Shown here: in pieces, positions 43,904-52,326 of the stretch
Layout of the letters: every line of letters starts with the position of its first letter
Position numbering within the stretch: position 1 is the stretch's first letter
NCBI GenBank assembly: GCA_031082315.1
Contig: JAVHLC010000003.1
Coordinates: 204,357-268,356 of the forward strand
Reading direction: 5' to 3'
DNA length: 64,000 nucleotides
From: Thermodesulfobacteriota bacterium
GTDB lineage: Bacteria > Desulfobacterota > QYQD01
Position numbers and translations under genes: made by a program
Notes under the pieces: generated by a model
What the model was told of the DNA's origin: nothing
Database searches by the model: none
What the model saw: the letters and a program-made list of their open reading frames with translations, nothing else

Positions 43904-44167
43904 ATGATGAAAATTTTGTCGCTGTCAGAGGTAAAAATGAAATTAAGCGGACTTGTTGAACTGGTGAGTTCCACTGATGAAGAGATAGTGATTACAAAGA
44001 ATGGCTCTCCGGCCGCTGTTTTGATAAGTCCTGACGAGTTTGAAAACTGGAAAGAAACAATCGCGGTTCGATCTGATACAACATTGATGGATGAAATCAG
44101 AAAAGGATTAAAGTCCTTAAAAAGCAGGAAGGCCCGCCTTTACACACTGGATGAACTTGTAAGGTAG
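43904..44167 (+). CDS. Phd/YefM-family antitoxin
   Basis: An 87-aa antitoxin with the Phd fold: ILSLSEVKMKLSGLVELVSSTDEEIVITKNGSPAAVLISPDEFENW. The C-terminal half (DEIRKGLKSLKSRKARLYTLDEL) would bind the toxin. AAAGGAGG precedes the ATG. The toxin gene follows after 4 bp. Confidence 0.93.
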   Translation: MMKILSLSEVKMKLSGLVELVSSTDEEIVITKNGSPAAVLISPDEFENWKETIAVRSDTTLMDEIRKGLKSLKSRKARLYTLDELVR

Positions 44168-44171
44168 CCGT

Positions 44172-44456
44172 ATGAAACAACCAGTGCATAAGCTCCGGGT
44201 GCCGGATGATGTGGCAGAACTTGTTCGAAAAATGCACCCTTATCTTAAGAAAAAAATCAAATCGTCTTTGCAAATAATCTTATCAGATCCCGGTTCAGGA
44301 AAGGCGTTAAAGGATGAACTTGCCGGATTAAGGAGCTTTCGTGTGAGCCGATTTAGAATAATTTACAGGGGCTTGCCTAAAAAACATATTGAAATTATTG
44401 CTATTGGCCCGCGTGAACGTATATATGAGGAAACCTTCCAGATACTTAACACCTGA
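44172..44456 (+). CDS. RelE/ParE-family toxin
   Basis: A 94-aa RelE-superfamily toxin: KLRVPDDVAELVRKMHPYLKKKIKSSLQIILSDPGSGKALKDELAGLRSFRVSRFRIIYRG, then IEIIAIGPRERIYEE. The basic core LRSFRVSRFRIIY is typical of ribosome-dependent mRNA interferases. It is complete and co-transcribed with the Phd-type antitoxin. Confidence 0.92.
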   Translation: MKQPVHKLRVPDDVAELVRKMHPYLKKKIKSSLQIILSDPGSGKALKDELAGLRSFRVSRFRIIYRGLPKKHIEIIAIGPRERIYEETFQILNT

Positions 44457-44547
44457 ATTTTGCGTCAACCCTCTCATATTTAGTCTTGACACCAAATATT
44501 AAAACCCTTGACAGATGGCCACTTATGCCTTATTAATGCATGGCAAA

Positions 44548-44623
44548 GCGGGCATAGCTCAGTTGGTAGAGTACAAGCTTCCCAAGCTTGGTGTCGCGGG
44601 TTCGAATCCCGTTGCCCGCTCCA
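44548..44623 (+). tRNA. tRNA-Gly (anticodon CCC)
   Basis: A 76-nt cloverleaf: acceptor GCGGGCA/TGCCCGC, D-arm AGCTCAGTTGGTAGAGT, anticodon stem CAAGC/GCTTG with loop TTCCCAA (anticodon CCC), T-arm with TTCGAAT, discriminator T and encoded CCA. It marks the right edge of the RHS/toxin-antitoxin island; no matching attachment repeat was found. Confidence 0.96.
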
Positions 44624-44756
44624 TCCCTTATTGAGGTTGCTTTAACCCTGAGTAATAAGGGTTGAGTGCCTACTTCGATTAGTGGATTTGAATTGATATT
44701 TTTTACCGACAATTTTTAGTAAGAAAATCAGTTTAAAGTCACTGGGTGAAAGAGCG

Positions 44757-44783
44757 AAGTGGGCTATATGCCCGCTTTTTTTA
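44757..44783 (+). terminator. Terminator or attenuator before rimP
   Basis: AAGTGGGC pairs with GCCCGCTT (one G-U) over a TATAT loop, followed by a T7 run. It lies 11 bp before the rimP start, so it either ends the tRNA-Gly transcript or attenuates the nusA operon. Confidence 0.7.
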
Positions 44784-44793
44784 TTTTTGAGCC

Positions 44794-45270
44794 ATGATTA
44801 TATCGCCACAGGAAGTAAAGAGGATTATAGAGGAGGTTGCGGCCATAGCCGAACCCCTTATTGATGCGGAAGGCATGGAATTAGTGGATATTGAGTATCG
44901 CAAGGAACAGGTGGGTTGGGTCTTGAGGCTGTTTGTAGACAAGGAGCAGGGGATTACCCTGGATGACTGTACCGCCGTAAGTCGTGAATTGGGAAATCTG
45001 CTGGACGTAAAAGACCCGGTGCCCCATTCTTATCATTTGGAGATTTCGTCTCCAGGCCTGAACAGGCCTCTTAAGAAAGAAAAAGATCTTCTGCGGTTCA
45101 GGGGGAAAAAAGTTAGAATAAAAACCGTCCACCCGATCGGTAATCGCAAGAATTTTGTCGGTATCTTGTCGGATTATAAGGATGGCACTATTTATGTGCG
45201 CATAGACCAGGAGTCGTTTGCCATACCTTATAAAGAAGTAGCAAGGGCGAATTTAGAGTGGGAATTCTGA
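44794..45270 (+). CDS. rimP: Ribosome maturation factor RimP
   Basis: A 158-aa protein for 30S subunit maturation. The N-terminal alpha/beta domain includes GMELVDIEYRKEQVGWVLRLFVDKE and ITLDDCTAVSRELGNLLDVKD; the motif YHLEISSPGLNRPLK and a C-terminal SH3-like barrel follow. It opens the conserved nusA-infB operon, 10 bp ahead of nusA. Confidence 0.96.
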   Translation: MIISPQEVKRIIEEVAAIAEPLIDAEGMELVDIEYRKEQVGWVLRLFVDKEQGITLDDCTAVSRELGNLLDVKDPVPHSYHLEISSPGLNRPLKKEKDLLRFRGKKVRIKTVHPIGNRKNFVGILSDYKDGTIYVRIDQESFAIPYKEVARANLEWEF

Positions 45271-45280
45271 TTAGGAGCAC

Positions 45281-46567
45281 ATGGGTATGATTTCCGAGCT
45301 GAAACATGTTATTGACCAGATAAGTAAAGACAAAGGCATTGATCGGGCCATACTTATCGAAGCCCTGGAAGAGGCTATCAAGTCTGCGGCCAAGAAAAAG
45401 TACGGTCAACGCCGTGACCTGGAGGTCAGTTTCAATGAAGAACTGGGCGAGATGGAGGTTTTTCAATTCCGTGAGGTGGTGGAGAAGTTAACGGACGAAC
45501 AGACCCAGATATCTCTTGAGGAAGGACGAAAGCTGGACGCGGGGTGTCAAATCGGCGACAGCCTGGGGACGAAGATGGACACCAGCGGGTTTGGCCGTAT
45601 AGCCGCTCAGGCTGCCAAGCAGGTGATTATTCAGAGGATGAAAGACGCCGAGCAGGATGTTATTTATGACGATTTCAGAAACCGCAAGGGTGAGATAGTG
45701 AACGGAATTGTACAACGTTTTGAGAAAGGAAACGTCATTATCAATCTTGGCCGTACAGACGCCGTATTGCCGGTTGAAGAACAGATAAGCCGCGAGAATT
45801 ATCGCCGTGGCGATCGCGTAAGGACCGTAATAATAGATGTTCGCAAACATAGCGCCAAGGAGCCGCAGGTTGTTCTTTCGCGCACCCATCCTTTATTTTT
45901 GTCCAGACTTTTTGAGATGGAAGTCCCTGAGATCAGCGAGTCTATAGTGCAGATTATGGGTGTGGCCCGTGAGCCGGGCAGCAGATCAAAGATCGCCGTG
46001 GTTTCTAATGATTCCGACGTTGATCCGGTAGGGGCATGCGTTGGTATGAGGGGTTCGCGGGTACAGAATGTGGTGCAGGAGTTGAAGGGGGAACGGATTG
46101 ATATTGTTTCATGGAATGCAGACATAGCAAAATATGTATGTAATGCCCTGTCGCCGGCCGAGGTTACGCGTGTGATTATGGATGAGAGCAACAAATCCAT
46201 GGAGGTTGTTGTCGCAGATGATCAGCTTTCACTGGCTATCGGTAAGCAGGGGCAGAACGTACGCCTGGCCGCCCGCCTGGTAGGGTGGAAAATTGATGTA
46301 AAAGGCGAGAGCAAGTACGCAAAGATGATGCACGAAGGATATCAGTCATTAATTAAGATTCAAGGGGTAGGAGAAGGCATCGCTGACGCCCTCTTTGAAA
46401 GGGGCGTTACCTCAGTCGATGAACTTTCAAATGTCACTGTAGAAGAGCTTCTTCAACTGGAAAGCATGACCGAACAACAGGCGCAGGAAATCATCCGGGC
46501 CGCCCGGGAATATGCTTCGGCGCATCCTGCCGAAGAGGCTGTTTTAAACGAGGAAGAGGGGGAGTAA
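45281..46567 (+). CDS. nusA: Transcription termination/antitermination factor NusA
   Basis: A 428-aa RNA polymerase-associated factor. It has the NusA N-terminal domain (1-125), an S1 domain (NGIVQRFEKGNVIINLGRTDAVLP), two KH domains (VACVGMRGSRVQNVVQELKGERIDIV; SLAIGKQGQNVRLAARL) and a C-terminal helix-hairpin-helix region (IQGVGEGIADALFERG). The start ATG 45281 has GGAG; a second ATG at 45287 is possible. It controls pausing, termination and antitermination. Confidence 0.97.
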   Translation: MGMISELKHVIDQISKDKGIDRAILIEALEEAIKSAAKKKYGQRRDLEVSFNEELGEMEVFQFREVVEKLTDEQTQISLEEGRKLDAGCQIGDSLGTKMDTSGFGRIAAQAAKQVIIQRMKDAEQDVIYDDFRNRKGEIVNGIVQRFEKGNVIINLGRTDAVLPVEEQISRENYRRGDRVRTVIIDVRKHSAKEPQVVLSRTHPLFLSRLFEMEVPEISESIVQIMGVAREPGSRSKIAVVSNDSDVDPVGACVGMRGSRVQNVVQELKGERIDIVSWNADIAKYVCNALSPAEVTRVIMDESNKSMEVVVADDQLSLAIGKQGQNVRLAARLVGWKIDVKGESKYAKMMHEGYQSLIKIQGVGEGIADALFERGVTSVDELSNVTVEELLQLESMTEQQAQEIIRAAREYASAHPAEEAVLNEEEGE

Positions 46568-46573
46568 TAATTA

Positions 46574-46849
46574 TTGTCTGCTCATTGTATACGAACGTGC
46601 ATAGGATGCCGCATCAAGAAAAATAAACGTCTGATGCGGCGAATAGTTCTCGACGATAAAGGGGTATTTCTTTTTGATGAAAAACAACGCCTGCCCGGCA
46701 GAGGGGGCTATGTTTGTTTTAATGACCAGTGTATGGCCCTGGCGTTGAAGAGGAGAGACCTTTCCAGGATTTTTAAAAATCCGGTTAAGGGCGTTAATTC
46801 GGGGAGTTTATGCGCTCGTGTGGAGGTGATGACCGCATGTCAAAAATAA
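46574..46849 (+). CDS. ylxR: YlxR (DUF448) RNA-binding protein
   Basis: A 91-aa protein from TTG 46574 with GGGGGAGT upstream. The DUF448 motifs are RTCIGCRIKKNKRLMRRIV and LPGRGGYVCFNDQCMALALKR. It sits between nusA and infB as in most bacteria, and overlaps the infB start by 13 bp. Its role is linked to RNase P or nucleoid functions in other species. Confidence 0.92.
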   Translation: MSAHCIRTCIGCRIKKNKRLMRRIVLDDKGVFLFDEKQRLPGRGGYVCFNDQCMALALKRRDLSRIFKNPVKGVNSGSLCARVEVMTACQK

Positions 46850-49395
46850 GAATTTACGAGTTGGCCAAGGAACTGCAAATGGATAACAAGCAACTCCTGG
46901 CACAAGTTAAAGAGATGGGATATGACGTCAAAAGCCATATGAGCGTTTTAGAAGAGGGCGATGTCCAAAGGATAAAAGATATAATTACAGGAGTTCGGGC
47001 GGAGGTAGTGGTAGATGAGCGCGTACGGCCGAATGTTATTCGTAGGCGCACCAAAGTGGTACAGACTGAACCTGAGCCGGAACAAAAGACAGCGGCCGAG
47101 GCGCCGCCGGAAGCGGCAGATGAAACCTTGCCCCGGTCTCCTGTAGAAAAGGTTGAGGCAGAGGAACAAGAAGCTGCCGGGGAAGAAGAGCCGCCGCCAG
47201 TCTCTGCCGGGCCTGTTCAGGAGGCGCCTGCGCCGACGCAGAGACCAAAAAAAGAGTATGCGCGGATCATTCACAGGCCGGATGTAGTAAAACCAGCCAA
47301 ACCCGAAGAACAAAGAAAAAGGGAACCGATCCGGGAAACAGCTAAGCCTGCTCCGGTTGTGAAAAAGCCCCCGGTCAAACCGGTTGCCGGGGCGGTTACT
47401 GAAGCGGAAAGGCCGGAACCGGCGTCGAAAGAAGTCGCAAGAAAGAAACAGGGCAAAAAACTGGTTGAAGTTGTGCCGGAAAATATTGAACAGCGTAAAA
47501 AAACCGTGTTGCGGCGCCGGGAAATCATCGAGAAAAGCCAGCTTTATGACCGCGCAGGCGGCGAAGGGAGGCTGCGGCCCAGGAAATCGGAGAGATTTGC
47601 CGCAAAGAAGAAACAGACGACCGAAGTCACCATTCCCAAGGCCATCAAACGGCGTATTAAGGTTGATGATACCATCCTGGTCGGTGAGCTGGCCAAGCGG
47701 ATGGGTATTAAAGGGAATGAGGTTATTAAGAAGCTCATGCAGCTCGGCGTCATGGTAACCATCAATCAGGTCATCGACTTTGACGCCGCGGCGCTGGTGG
47801 GCGCTGAATTCGGCTATGAAATAGAGAAGGCCTCGTTTGAAGAGACTGATTTGCTGCAAATCAAGGAAGTATCAGAAGGCGATCTCGCGGCCAGGCCTCC
47901 GGTGGTCACCATCATGGGCCATGTCGATCATGGTAAAACCTCTCTGCTCGATGCCATCCGCCATACAAATGTTACGGCCGGTGAGGCCGGGGGTATAACG
48001 CAACATATCGGCGCCTATCACGTCAACATCGACGGCCGGGATATTGTTTTTCTGGATACACCGGGGCATGAGGCGTTTACCGCTATGCGCGCGCGGGGCG
48101 CCAAGGTCACAGATGTGGTGGTTTTAGTAGTGGCGGCGGATGACGGCGTTATGGAGCAGACGAAAGAAGCTGTAAACCATGCCCGGGCGGCTGAAGTTCC
48201 TATAATAGTGGCTATAAACAAGATTGATAAGCCTGAGGCCAATCCCGACCGGGTAAAACGTGAACTGGCTGAGTTGGGCCTGCTTCCCGAGGATTGGGGG
48301 GGACAGGCTATATTTGCTGAAGTCTCGGCCAAACAGAAAAAAGGGATAAAGGAATTATTGGAGTTAATTCTGCTGCAGGCAGAGATATTGGAGTTGAAGG
48401 CCGCTCCTAAAAGATCGGCCAGAGGCAGGATTATAGAGGCCAAGATCGATAAGGGGCGCGGCCCGGTAGCCACAGTCCTGATACAGAAAGGAACGCTGAA
48501 GCAGGGCGATCCATTTGTCTGCGGGCAGTTTTTCGGCAAGGTCCGGGCCATGTTTGATGACAATGGAATCCGGGTGGTTGCGGCCGGCCCGTCCATGCCT
48601 ATTCTGGTGCAAGGTTTATCCGGAATCCCTATGGCGGGAGACGAATTTATCGTGGTGGAAGATGAGAAAAAGGCCAAACAGGTAAGCGCCTTTCGGCGAC
48701 AAAAGCTGAGAGAGGTAGAGCTGAGCCAGGTAACCAAGATATCGCTGGAAAAATTGTTCGAAAAGATGAAAGAGGGCGAGGTTAAGGAATTAAAGCTCGT
48801 CCTTAAGGCCGATGTGCAGGGTTCTCTCGAGGCATTGAGCGATGCGCTCACAAAATTGAGCACCCCGGCGATCAGGGTTAATGTTATCCATGGTTCTACC
48901 GGCGCTATAACCGAAAGCGACGTACTCCTGGCCTCGGCATCTGATGCTATCGTCATTGGGTTCAATGTCCGCCCCCATTCCAGGGTGCAGGAACTGGCCG
49001 AGCAGGAAAAAGTGGATATGCGCACCTACGACGTTATTTATCAGATTATAGACGATGTCCGCAACGCCATGAGCGGCCTCCTTGAACCTATTTATGAAGA
49101 GAAGGTGCTGGGGCGGGCTGAGGTTAGACAAATATTCGCTGTTTCCAAAATAGGCACAATATGCGGCAGCTTTATTACAGAGGGCAAGATCGAGAGAGGA
49201 GCCAAGGCCCGGCTTGTTCGGGATGGCGTGGTTACCTACAACGGGCGCTTCGCTTCTCTGCGGCGGTTCAAAGAGGATGTAAAGGAAGTCCAGTCCGGTT
49301 ATGAGTGCGGCATCGGTCTGGAAAACTACAACGACGTTAAGGTCGGCGACGTGATAGAAGCCTATGTACTCAAAGAGGTAAGGCCGACTCTTTGA
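46837..49395 (+). CDS. infB: Translation initiation factor IF-2
   Basis: An 852-aa GTPase delivering fMet-tRNA to the ribosome. The N-terminus has the IF2-N domain (SKIRIYELAKELQMDNKQLL), a long Pro/Glu/Lys-rich linker, then a second IF2-N. The G domain has G1 GHVDHGKTS, G3 DTPGHEAF and G4 NKIDK, followed by domains II-IV. ATG 46837 follows GGAGGTGA and matches the family start; the upstream ATG at 46810 is rejected. Confidence 0.98.
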   Translation: MSKIRIYELAKELQMDNKQLLAQVKEMGYDVKSHMSVLEEGDVQRIKDIITGVRAEVVVDERVRPNVIRRRTKVVQTEPEPEQKTAAEAPPEAADETLPRSPVEKVEAEEQEAAGEEEPPPVSAGPVQEAPAPTQRPKKEYARIIHRPDVVKPAKPEEQRKREPIRETAKPAPVVKKPPVKPVAGAVTEAERPEPASKEVARKKQGKKLVEVVPENIEQRKKTVLRRREIIEKSQLYDRAGGEGRLRPRKSERFAAKKKQTTEVTIPKAIKRRIKVDDTILVGELAKRMGIKGNEVIKKLMQLGVMVTINQVIDFDAAALVGAEFGYEIEKASFEETDLLQIKEVSEGDLAARPPVVTIMGHVDHGKTSLLDAIRHTNVTAGEAGGITQHIGAYHVNIDGRDIVFLDTPGHEAFTAMRARGAKVTDVVVLVVAADDGVMEQTKEAVNHARAAEVPIIVAINKIDKPEANPDRVKRELAELGLLPEDWGGQAIFAEVSAKQKKGIKELLELILLQAEILELKAAPKRSARGRIIEAKIDKGRGPVATVLIQKGTLKQGDPFVCGQFFGKVRAMFDDNGIRVVAAGPSMPILVQGLSGIPMAGDEFIVVEDEKKAKQVSAFRRQKLREVELSQVTKISLEKLFEKMKEGEVKELKLVLKADVQGSLEALSDALTKLSTPAIRVNVIHGSTGAITESDVLLASASDAIVIGFNVRPHSRVQELAEQEKVDMRTYDVIYQIIDDVRNAMSGLLEPIYEEKVLGRAEVRQIFAVSKIGTICGSFITEGKIERGAKARLVRDGVVTYNGRFASLRRFKEDVKEVQSGYECGIGLENYNDVKVGDVIEAYVLKEVRPTL

Positions 49396-49709
49396 TTTCG
49401 GAGCGGCAGCGGCACACGGGGATGGTAATCGGTATCTGTCGGCTGGATATGCACTTGCCGGAGAACGGCTCTTTAAAGGGCAAACGGAAGGTAATTAAGA
49501 GCATTATAGCCCGGGTGCGCGACAAGTTTAACGTCTCCATCGGTGAAGTGGACGGCCATGATTTATGGCAGAGGGCGCAATTGGGGATAGCGGCCGTGGG
49601 CAATGATCGCAGAGTGGTCAACAGCGCCTTAGATAAGATAGCGGGTTTTGTTGAGTCCCTGGGCTTGGCCGAGGTACTGGAGATAAAGATAGAGATTATA
49701 AATCTTTAG
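49392..49709 (+). CDS. ylxP: YlxP-like DUF503 protein
   Basis: A small DUF503 protein, 105 aa from TTG 49392 (overlapping the infB stop) or 95 aa from ATG 49422. The family start is VIGICRLDMHLPENGSLKGKRKVIKSII, which favours ATG 49422, while AAGG before the TTG favours coupling to infB. The function is unknown; its place between infB and rbfA is conserved. Confidence 0.9.
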   Translation: MISERQRHTGMVIGICRLDMHLPENGSLKGKRKVIKSIIARVRDKFNVSIGEVDGHDLWQRAQLGIAAVGNDRRVVNSALDKIAGFVESLGLAEVLEIKIEIINL

Positions 49710-49761
49710 TCTTTTTTCTTTCTTCGCGTTCTTTGCGGCTTTGCGGTGAGGGTATTTTCAG

Positions 49762-50124
49762 GTGAAACTTTCATATAAAAGAGCGGATAGACTCGGCGAG
49801 TTTATTCAGACAGAGGTATCTGATATTATTTTAAGAAAGATTAAAGATCCGCGCATTAGCCTGGTAACAATTACCGGGGTAGATGTAAGCGACGATCTTA
49901 GTATGGCCAGGATCTATTTCAGCGTCATGGGAGATGAGAAACAACGCCAAAAGGCTATGGACGGATTGAAAAGCGCCACGGGATTTATTAAAAAATCCCT
50001 CGGTTCCCGGCTTGAGCTTCGCCATGTCCCGGACATAGAATTCCATTACGACCGTTCCTTTGAATATGGCGAGCGTATTGATAAATTACTCGGAGAGATA
50101 AAAGAAGACCATGGCGATAGTTGA
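49762..50124 (+). CDS. rbfA: Ribosome-binding factor A
   Basis: A 120-aa KH-like 30S maturation factor, GTG start. Motifs: RADRLGEFIQTEVSDIILRKIKDPRI, VTGV-like ITGVDVSDDLSMARIYFSV, and LGSRLELRHVPDIEFHYDRSFEYGERI near the end. It overlaps nrnA by 14 bp. The 52-bp gap before it carries a GCGTTCTTTGCGGC repeat scrap. Confidence 0.96.
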   Translation: MKLSYKRADRLGEFIQTEVSDIILRKIKDPRISLVTITGVDVSDDLSMARIYFSVMGDEKQRQKAMDGLKSATGFIKKSLGSRLELRHVPDIEFHYDRSFEYGERIDKLLGEIKEDHGDS

Positions 50125-51091
50125 GGATATAGAGCGTGAGATAACCGCTCGTCATCGTTTCCTTTTGACCACGCACATTCATCCTGACGGCGACGCTGTC
50201 GGCTCGCTTTTAGCTATGGGCTTTTTGTTAGAGCATCTGGGAAAAGAGCCGGTTCTTTTTACTGAAGATCCCATCCCGCCCCAGTATCATTTCCTGCCCG
50301 GGGTAGAAAAGATTACACATGAGCTTCCGGATTTATCAACCATTGATGCCTGTCTGGTGCTGGATTGCGGCGACAGCAAGCGGATCGGCCGTGCAGCTCC
50401 CCGGCTTTTAGAAATAAGGCCTGTTATAGTTATAGATCATCATCTGGGGTGTGATGCCTTCGGGGATATATGCTGGATAGACCCGAAAAGCGCTGCCGTC
50501 GGCGAGCTGGTCTATCATTTGATAAAGGCCACGGGTGCGGATATCTCATATAATATGGCGATAAATATCTATGTGGCCATCCTTACAGATACCGGCTCCT
50601 TCCGTTATGCATCGACCAGTTCTCAAACCATGCGTATTGCCGCAGAGATGATAGATTTAGGCGTCAAGCCCGCATGGGTATTGGCCATGGTTTATGAAAA
50701 TTATTCGGCTAATCGTTTACGTTTGCTGAGCGCCGCCCTTTCCACCCTAAAGACTTACTATGAAGGACGGGTAGGCATTATCTCGGTCTCCGGAGATATG
50801 CTCAGGGCTACCCGCACCTCAATTGAGGACGCAGAAGACTTTGTCAATTACCCGCGATCTATAGCCGGAGTTCAATTGGCCGCTATTATTAAAGAGATAG
50901 AAGACGGCCGCTTCAGCGTCAGTCTGCGTTCACGCGATGGTATTAATGCCGCCCGCCTGGCTGAGAGGTTCGGTGGAGGCGGTCATTTCAATGCCGCGGG
51001 TTTCAAGGGAAGCGGCGACCAGGAGACTATCAAGCAGGAGTTGTTATCAGAGATAGGCAATCTTATGGAGAAGAGGGCCGTTGGATTCTAA
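50111..51091 (+). CDS. nrnA: DHH-family phosphoesterase (NrnA-like oligoribonuclease / pAp phosphatase)
   Basis: A 326-aa nanoRNase. DHH motifs: THIHPDGDAVGS, VLDCGDS and VIVIDHHLG; the DHHA1 domain ends in RFGGGGHFNAAG. These enzymes degrade short RNA oligomers and 3'-phosphoadenosine 5'-phosphate. It overlaps rbfA and truB (1 bp), fitting tight operon packing. Confidence 0.95.
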   Translation: MAIVEDIEREITARHRFLLTTHIHPDGDAVGSLLAMGFLLEHLGKEPVLFTEDPIPPQYHFLPGVEKITHELPDLSTIDACLVLDCGDSKRIGRAAPRLLEIRPVIVIDHHLGCDAFGDICWIDPKSAAVGELVYHLIKATGADISYNMAINIYVAILTDTGSFRYASTSSQTMRIAAEMIDLGVKPAWVLAMVYENYSANRLRLLSAALSTLKTYYEGRVGIISVSGDMLRATRTSIEDAEDFVNYPRSIAGVQLAAIIKEIEDGRFSVSLRSRDGINAARLAERFGGGGHFNAAGFKGSGDQETIKQELLSEIGNLMEKRAVGF

Positions 51092-51981
51092 TGGATCGCT
51101 CAGGGATAATAGTAATCGACAAACCGGCCGGCTGCAGTTCTTTTAGAGTGGTACAGACCGTAAAGAAGGCCCTGGGGGTTAAACGGGCCGGGCACACCGG
51201 GACTCTGGATCCCTTTGCTACCGGTGTCTTGCCTGTTTGCGTAAATGAGGCCACTAAGGCTATCCAGTTTCTGTCTGAAGATGAAAAGGAATATGGGGGT
51301 GTGCTGGTTTTAGGGACAGCTACCGATACATTTGATGTAACCGGTAAGATCGTGGCCGTTTCAGATGTGCCCGATATAACCTTTAATGAACTGCAACAGG
51401 TGGTTGCTGAGTTTACCGGGGTCATAAAACAGGTTCCCCCGCCTTTTTCGGCGGTAAAATTCAAGGGGAGACCTCTTTATCACTGGGCCAGACGGGGAGT
51501 TTTCATAGAGAAAGAGGCGCGCGAGGTTACCATCAAAGAACTGACGGTAGAGAAGGCCGCTTCTCCTGAGGTATCTTTTAAAGTGGTTTGTTCTAAAGGG
51601 ACCTATGTGCGGAGCTTGGTCCATGATATAGGCCAAAGAATCGGTTGCGGCGCATACTTAAAGGAGTTACGGAGGCTGCGCAGCGGCCCTTTCACCATCG
51701 AACAGGCCGTCGCTGTTGAAGCCGTTGAGGATAAATATCTGCTCCCGGTTTCGGACGTCCTCGGCTATTTGCCCGGGGTGGAGGTAGATGAACCCCAGGC
51801 CAGGGAGGTACAACAGGGGCGGGAATTATTCCTGAAAAAGACAGAAGTCGCATCCGGATGCAGAAAAGCAGGCCGGCCGTGGGTCAGGATTCTCTCCAGG
51901 TATGGCGACCTCCTGGCTATATATACATGGCGTGATAACAGCGGGGATTTAAAGCCTGTTCGTGTTTTTAAAGGATTATAG
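51091..51981 (+). CDS. truB: tRNA pseudouridine-55 synthase TruB
   Basis: A 296-aa enzyme making pseudouridine 55 in tRNA. It begins GIIVIDKPAGCSSFRVV and has the catalytic Asp in GHTGTLDPFATGVLPV, then KQVPPPFSAVKFKGRPLY and CSKGTYVRSLVHDIG. A PUA-like end (ARE..QQGRELF) is short. It follows nrnA directly. Confidence 0.97.
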   Translation: MDRSGIIVIDKPAGCSSFRVVQTVKKALGVKRAGHTGTLDPFATGVLPVCVNEATKAIQFLSEDEKEYGGVLVLGTATDTFDVTGKIVAVSDVPDITFNELQQVVAEFTGVIKQVPPPFSAVKFKGRPLYHWARRGVFIEKEAREVTIKELTVEKAASPEVSFKVVCSKGTYVRSLVHDIGQRIGCGAYLKELRRLRSGPFTIEQAVAVEAVEDKYLLPVSDVLGYLPGVEVDEPQAREVQQGRELFLKKTEVASGCRKAGRPWVRILSRYGDLLAIYTWRDNSGDLKPVRVFKGL

Positions 51982-52027
51982 TAACTACATCTAACCTTAT
52001 TATTTTACAGGGAAGGGGGTACAGACG

Positions 52028-52294
52028 TTGATTGGGATCGAACAAAAAAAAGGGATCATTGAGCGGTTCAAGCTCCATGGTACGGATACGGGCTCACCAG
52101 AGGTGCAAATCGCCCTCTTGAGCGAACGCATCGGCTACCTGACCGAACACTTTAAGGTCCATAAAAAGGACCACGCCTCTCGCCGCGGGTTGCTCAAACT
52201 GGTGGGCCAGAGAAGACGCTTGCTCAATTATCTTAGAAAGATAAATGTTGAGCGATACCGCGATGTAATAGCTAAGCTGGGCATCCGCAAGTAG
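52028..52294 (+). CDS. rpsO: 30S ribosomal protein S15
   Basis: An 88-aa ribosomal protein with the usual motifs [26 protein letters not shown] and [27 protein letters not shown]. The start is TTG 52028 with GGAAGGGGG upstream. It is followed after 32 bp by pnp, the usual pair. Confidence 0.97.
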   Translation: MIGIEQKKGIIERFKLHGTDTGSPEVQIALLSERIGYLTEHFKVHKKDHASRRGLLKLVGQRRRLLNYLRKINVERYRDVIAKLGIRK

Positions 52295-52326
52295 CTTAGA
52301 AATAAATGATTTGGAGATAAGAGAAG

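Noticed and set aside
35131..44623. tRNA-Gly 3' end as an attachment site
   Set aside because: I looked for a direct copy of the tRNA 3' end on the other side of the island and found none in the window; no integrase is present.
46948..47859. A 303-codon open frame on the minus strand
   Set aside because: It is antisense to infB, is Phe/Arg-rich as expected for the complement of Lys/Glu-rich sequence, and has no RBS or family match.
48018..49025. A 335-codon open frame on the minus strand
   Set aside because: Antisense to the IF-2 G domain; Ser/Thr-rich shadow composition.
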